From Brevibacterium permense (GTDB taxonomy: Bacteria > Actinomycetota > Actinomycetes > Actinomycetales > Brevibacteriaceae), in assembly GCF_013280495.1 (NCBI RefSeq), contig NZ_JABSSX010000001.1:186001-250000 (forward strand): a DNA stretch of 64,000 bases, written 5' to 3'. Of this stretch, positions 62,175 to 64,000 are shown one piece after another. The notes under the pieces are model-generated. The model was not told the origin of the DNA. It did not search any database and saw only the letters and a list, made by a program, of their open reading frames with translations. The position numbers were made by a program, and so were the translations under genes. The stretch's first letter is position 1. Each line of letters starts with the position of its first letter.

Positions 62175-63440
62175 ATGAAACGACACCACACGATGCTCGG
62201 ATCGGCGGTGGTCGCCTCTGCGCTGCTGCTCGCCGGCTGCCAAGCCGGCGAGGACGCCACCGACTACGACGCGGGCAGTGCGGACAAGAAGACCGCAGGC
62301 TCCGCAGACGACAAGGACGACGCCGGGCACGCCCAGGAGCTCGCGGCCGCCCAGCCGCGGATCGTGACCACCTACGACGGCGGGATCCTCACCCTCGATG
62401 CGACGACTCTCGATGTCATCGACGATACGAAGCTCGAAGGCTTCAACCGCCTCAATCCCGTCGGCGACGGCCGCCACCTCATGGTCTCCGTCGCCGAAGG
62501 CTTCCGCCTCTTCGACGTCGGAGTCTGGACCCAGCCCCACGGCGACCACACCCATAGCTACGCCGCCGACCCGCAGCTCACCGACACCGTCTTCGACACC
62601 GAACTGCCCGGGCACGTCGTCAACCACGGCGAGACCACCGTGCTCTTCGGCGACGGCGACGGGAAGATCCAGACCTTCGACACCGAGGACTTCTCCGGCG
62701 GCGTCCCGAAGCCCCAGATCGCCGAGGTCGACGAACCCCACCACGGTGTCGCCGTGAAACTCGCTGACGGGTCGATGCTGCACACCGTCGGAACCGAGGA
62801 CGAACGCTCGGGCGCGAAGGTCGTCGACAGCTCCGGCAAAGAGATCGCAAGCAGCGACGAGTGCCCCGGAGTCCACGGCGAAGCCGCTGCGAAGGACGAG
62901 GTCATCTCACTCGGCTGCGAGGACGGAATCCTGCTGTACAAGGAGGGGAAGTTCGAGAAGATCGACGCTCCCGACTCCTTCGGCCGCATCGGCAACCAGT
63001 CCGGAAGCGACAAATCGGAGTACATCCTCGGCGATTACAAAGTCGACGAAGATGCCGAACTCGAACGTCCCGAACGGGTGAGCGTCACGGATACGAAGAC
63101 CGGCAAGCTCTCGCTCGTCGACCTCGGCGCCTCCTACAGCTTCCGGTCACTGGGCCGCGGACCCGAAGGGGAGGGCATTGTCCTGACCACGGACGGGAAG
63201 CTGAAGATCATCGACCCCGCGACCGCCTCGGTGACGGAGGAGTACCCGGTCTTTGAAGAATGGGAAGAGCCCGTCGAGTGGCAGAAGGCCCGTCCGACCC
63301 TCTTCGTCCAGGGCGAGGTCGCCTATGTCAGCGATCCGGCGGAGAAGTCGATCCACATCGTCGATCTCGAATCCGGAGAGGTGATGGCGGAGAAATCGCT
63401 GCCGCACGCACCGAACGAACTCACCGGCGTCACCGGCTGA
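62175..63440 (+). CDS. aztD: Zinc metallochaperone lipoprotein AztD
   Basis: 421 residues from ATG 62175 (GTG 62166 is an alternative). A lipoprotein signal with lipobox LLAGC (Cys 22), then an acidic spacer and a beta-propeller fold of repeated strands. A His-rich loop (WTQPHGDHTHSYA, EVDEPHHGVAVK) supplies zinc ligands. AztD passes zinc to the AztC binding protein of the AztABC importer; no aztABC gene is in the window. Its upstream region has a Zur-box-like site. It ends in short tandem repeats. Confidence 0.9.
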   Translation: MKRHHTMLGSAVVASALLLAGCQAGEDATDYDAGSADKKTAGSADDKDDAGHAQELAAAQPRIVTTYDGGILTLDATTLDVIDDTKLEGFNRLNPVGDGRHLMVSVAEGFRLFDVGVWTQPHGDHTHSYAADPQLTDTVFDTELPGHVVNHGETTVLFGDGDGKIQTFDTEDFSGGVPKPQIAEVDEPHHGVAVKLADGSMLHTVGTEDERSGAKVVDSSGKEIASSDECPGVHGEAAAKDEVISLGCEDGILLYKEGKFEKIDAPDSFGRIGNQSGSDKSEYILGDYKVDEDAELERPERVSVTDTKTGKLSLVDLGASYSFRSLGRGPEGEGIVLTTDGKLKIIDPATASVTEEYPVFEEWEEPVEWQKARPTLFVQGEVAYVSDPAEKSIHIVDLESGEVMAEKSLPHAPNELTGVTG

Positions 63441-63454
63441 GGGATCGGGACGAA

Positions 63455-63511
63455 CCCGACCGGCGGACCAGGCCCGACCGGCGGAACGGGCTCGATGGCC
63501 CCGACCGGCGG
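63455..63511 (+). repeat. Repeated CCCGACCGGCGG after aztD
   Basis: Three copies of CCCGACCGGCGG (63455, 63473, 63500), spaced 18 and 27 nt, starting 15 nt after the aztD stop. Confidence 0.7.
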
Positions 63512-63683
63512 TGTCCCTGGACACGTTGCCGGTCGGGTCGGCCACCTCGGTGACGGCTGGGAATACGCTCAGGAAACGAGACCGCCGTTGCCGACGCCGG
63601 AGTTCGGCAATAGCGTGGGGGATGGACCTGCGATCGCACCATCAGCGATCGCCTCAACCCCGTCTAAGTGAAAGAGGACAGCC

Positions 63684-64000
63684 ATGACCACCATGTATCG
63701 CGTCACCGACCCGGCAACCGGCCAAGTCGCCGAAGAATTCCCCACCGCCACCGATGCCGAGATCCTCGCCGCCCTCGACCGTTCGGCGACGACATTCGAC
63801 GAGTGGAGCCGGACCACGGTAGCCGAGCGCGCCGCACTGCTGACCCGCGTGTCCGAGATCTACGCCGAACGCGCCGAAGAGCTCGCCGAAGTCATCAAGC
63901 TCGAAATGGGCAAATCCGTGCCCGAAGGCAAGGGCGAAGTCCAGCTGTGCTCGATGATCTACAAGTACTTCGCTGACAACGCCGAAGCCTTCATGGCCGA
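63684..64000 (+). CDS. Aldehyde dehydrogenase, N-terminal part (3' end outside window)
   Basis: The frame runs off the right edge after ~105 codons. MYRVTDPATGQVAEEFPTATDAEILAALDRSATTFDEWSRTTVAERAALLTRVSEIYAERAEELAEVIKLEMGKSVPEGKGEVQLC matches the succinate-semialdehyde-type dehydrogenases. The EMGK signature is present; the catalytic Cys lies outside. AGAGGA five bases before ATG 63684. It is a complete-type paralogue of the remnant at 28880. Confidence 0.93.
   Translation, partial: MTTMYRVTDPATGQVAEEFPTATDAEILAALDRSATTFDEWSRTTVAERAALLTRVSEIYAERAEELAEVIKLEMGKSVPEGKGEVQLCSMIYKYFADNAEAFMA

Overview
The window is GC-rich, gene-dense chromosomal DNA of an Actinomycetota bacterium. Support for this: a GGM-tailed GroEL, a mycobacterial-type mprA-mprB-pepD signalling/protease block, an XPB-type helicase next to its Rv0862c-like partner, a long-tailed CspB followed by a DUF3027 protein, a DtxR/IdeR regulator, an FmdB/5-FCL/galU/rimJ/SepX-like block, and many leaderless genes whose -10 box (TAnnnT) lies 6-7 nt before the start codon. 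A Micrococcales member such as Brevibacterium fits best, but the genus is an inference from gene content and style. I see no phage, IS element, integrase or CRISPR array; this is core chromosome with a few decayed genes.

Layout. 1-5 kb: groEL 3' end, an NTF2-like protein, a DUF1707 membrane protein, a TSUP permease, a Gly-rich membrane protein and an S4 protein. 4.6-7.3 kb: the envelope-stress operon pspA-pspAA-htpX-pspAB. 7.6-13 kb: an orphan WXG100 protein, then the mprA-like regulator, mprB-like kinase and HtrA protease. 13-16 kb: a membrane protein and a CGNR regulator divergent from an EamA transporter. 16-20 kb: XPB helicase and its partner. 20-25 kb: cspB, DUF3027, two MFS transporters and DUF456. 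25-31.6 kb: FAD oxidase, serC, pdxH, an aldehyde dehydrogenase remnant, DtxR and an NlpC/P60 wall hydrolase. 32-34 kb: HNH protein, universal stress protein, tRNA-Arg(CCT). 34-39.3 kb: a 1655-residue DUF4011/helicase/nuclease-like protein and a small overlapping partner. 39.5-46.2 kb: mscL, SAF protein, FmdB, 5-FCL, galU, RimJ-like GNAT and a SepX/GlpR-like protein. 46-55 kb: Imm-5-like protein, MHS and MatC-like transporters, GNATs, YeiH with its divergent LysR regulator, a PLP sulfur-amino-acid enzyme and a GNAT remnant. 55-64 kb: acyl-CoA genes, ChrA, GNAT, hydroxyacyl-CoA dehydrogenase, NTF2-like protein, zinc chaperone AztD and a 5' partial aldehyde dehydrogenase.

The most unusual signal is between genes. 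(1) Short degenerate tandem repeats (14-26 bp units) span or abut the stop codon of at least seven unrelated genes. (2) Three families of long, nearly loop-free palindromes recur at unlinked gene ends, with paired changes that keep both arms complementary. (3) A 10-mer, GCCGAGGCGG, recurs in short intergenic gaps far more often than expected. (4) The large helicase-like protein appears to have lost key catalytic residues in its ATPase and nuclease motifs while staying a full-length open frame. (5) Two genes (an aldehyde dehydrogenase and a GNAT) keep their two ends but have lost the middle in frame.
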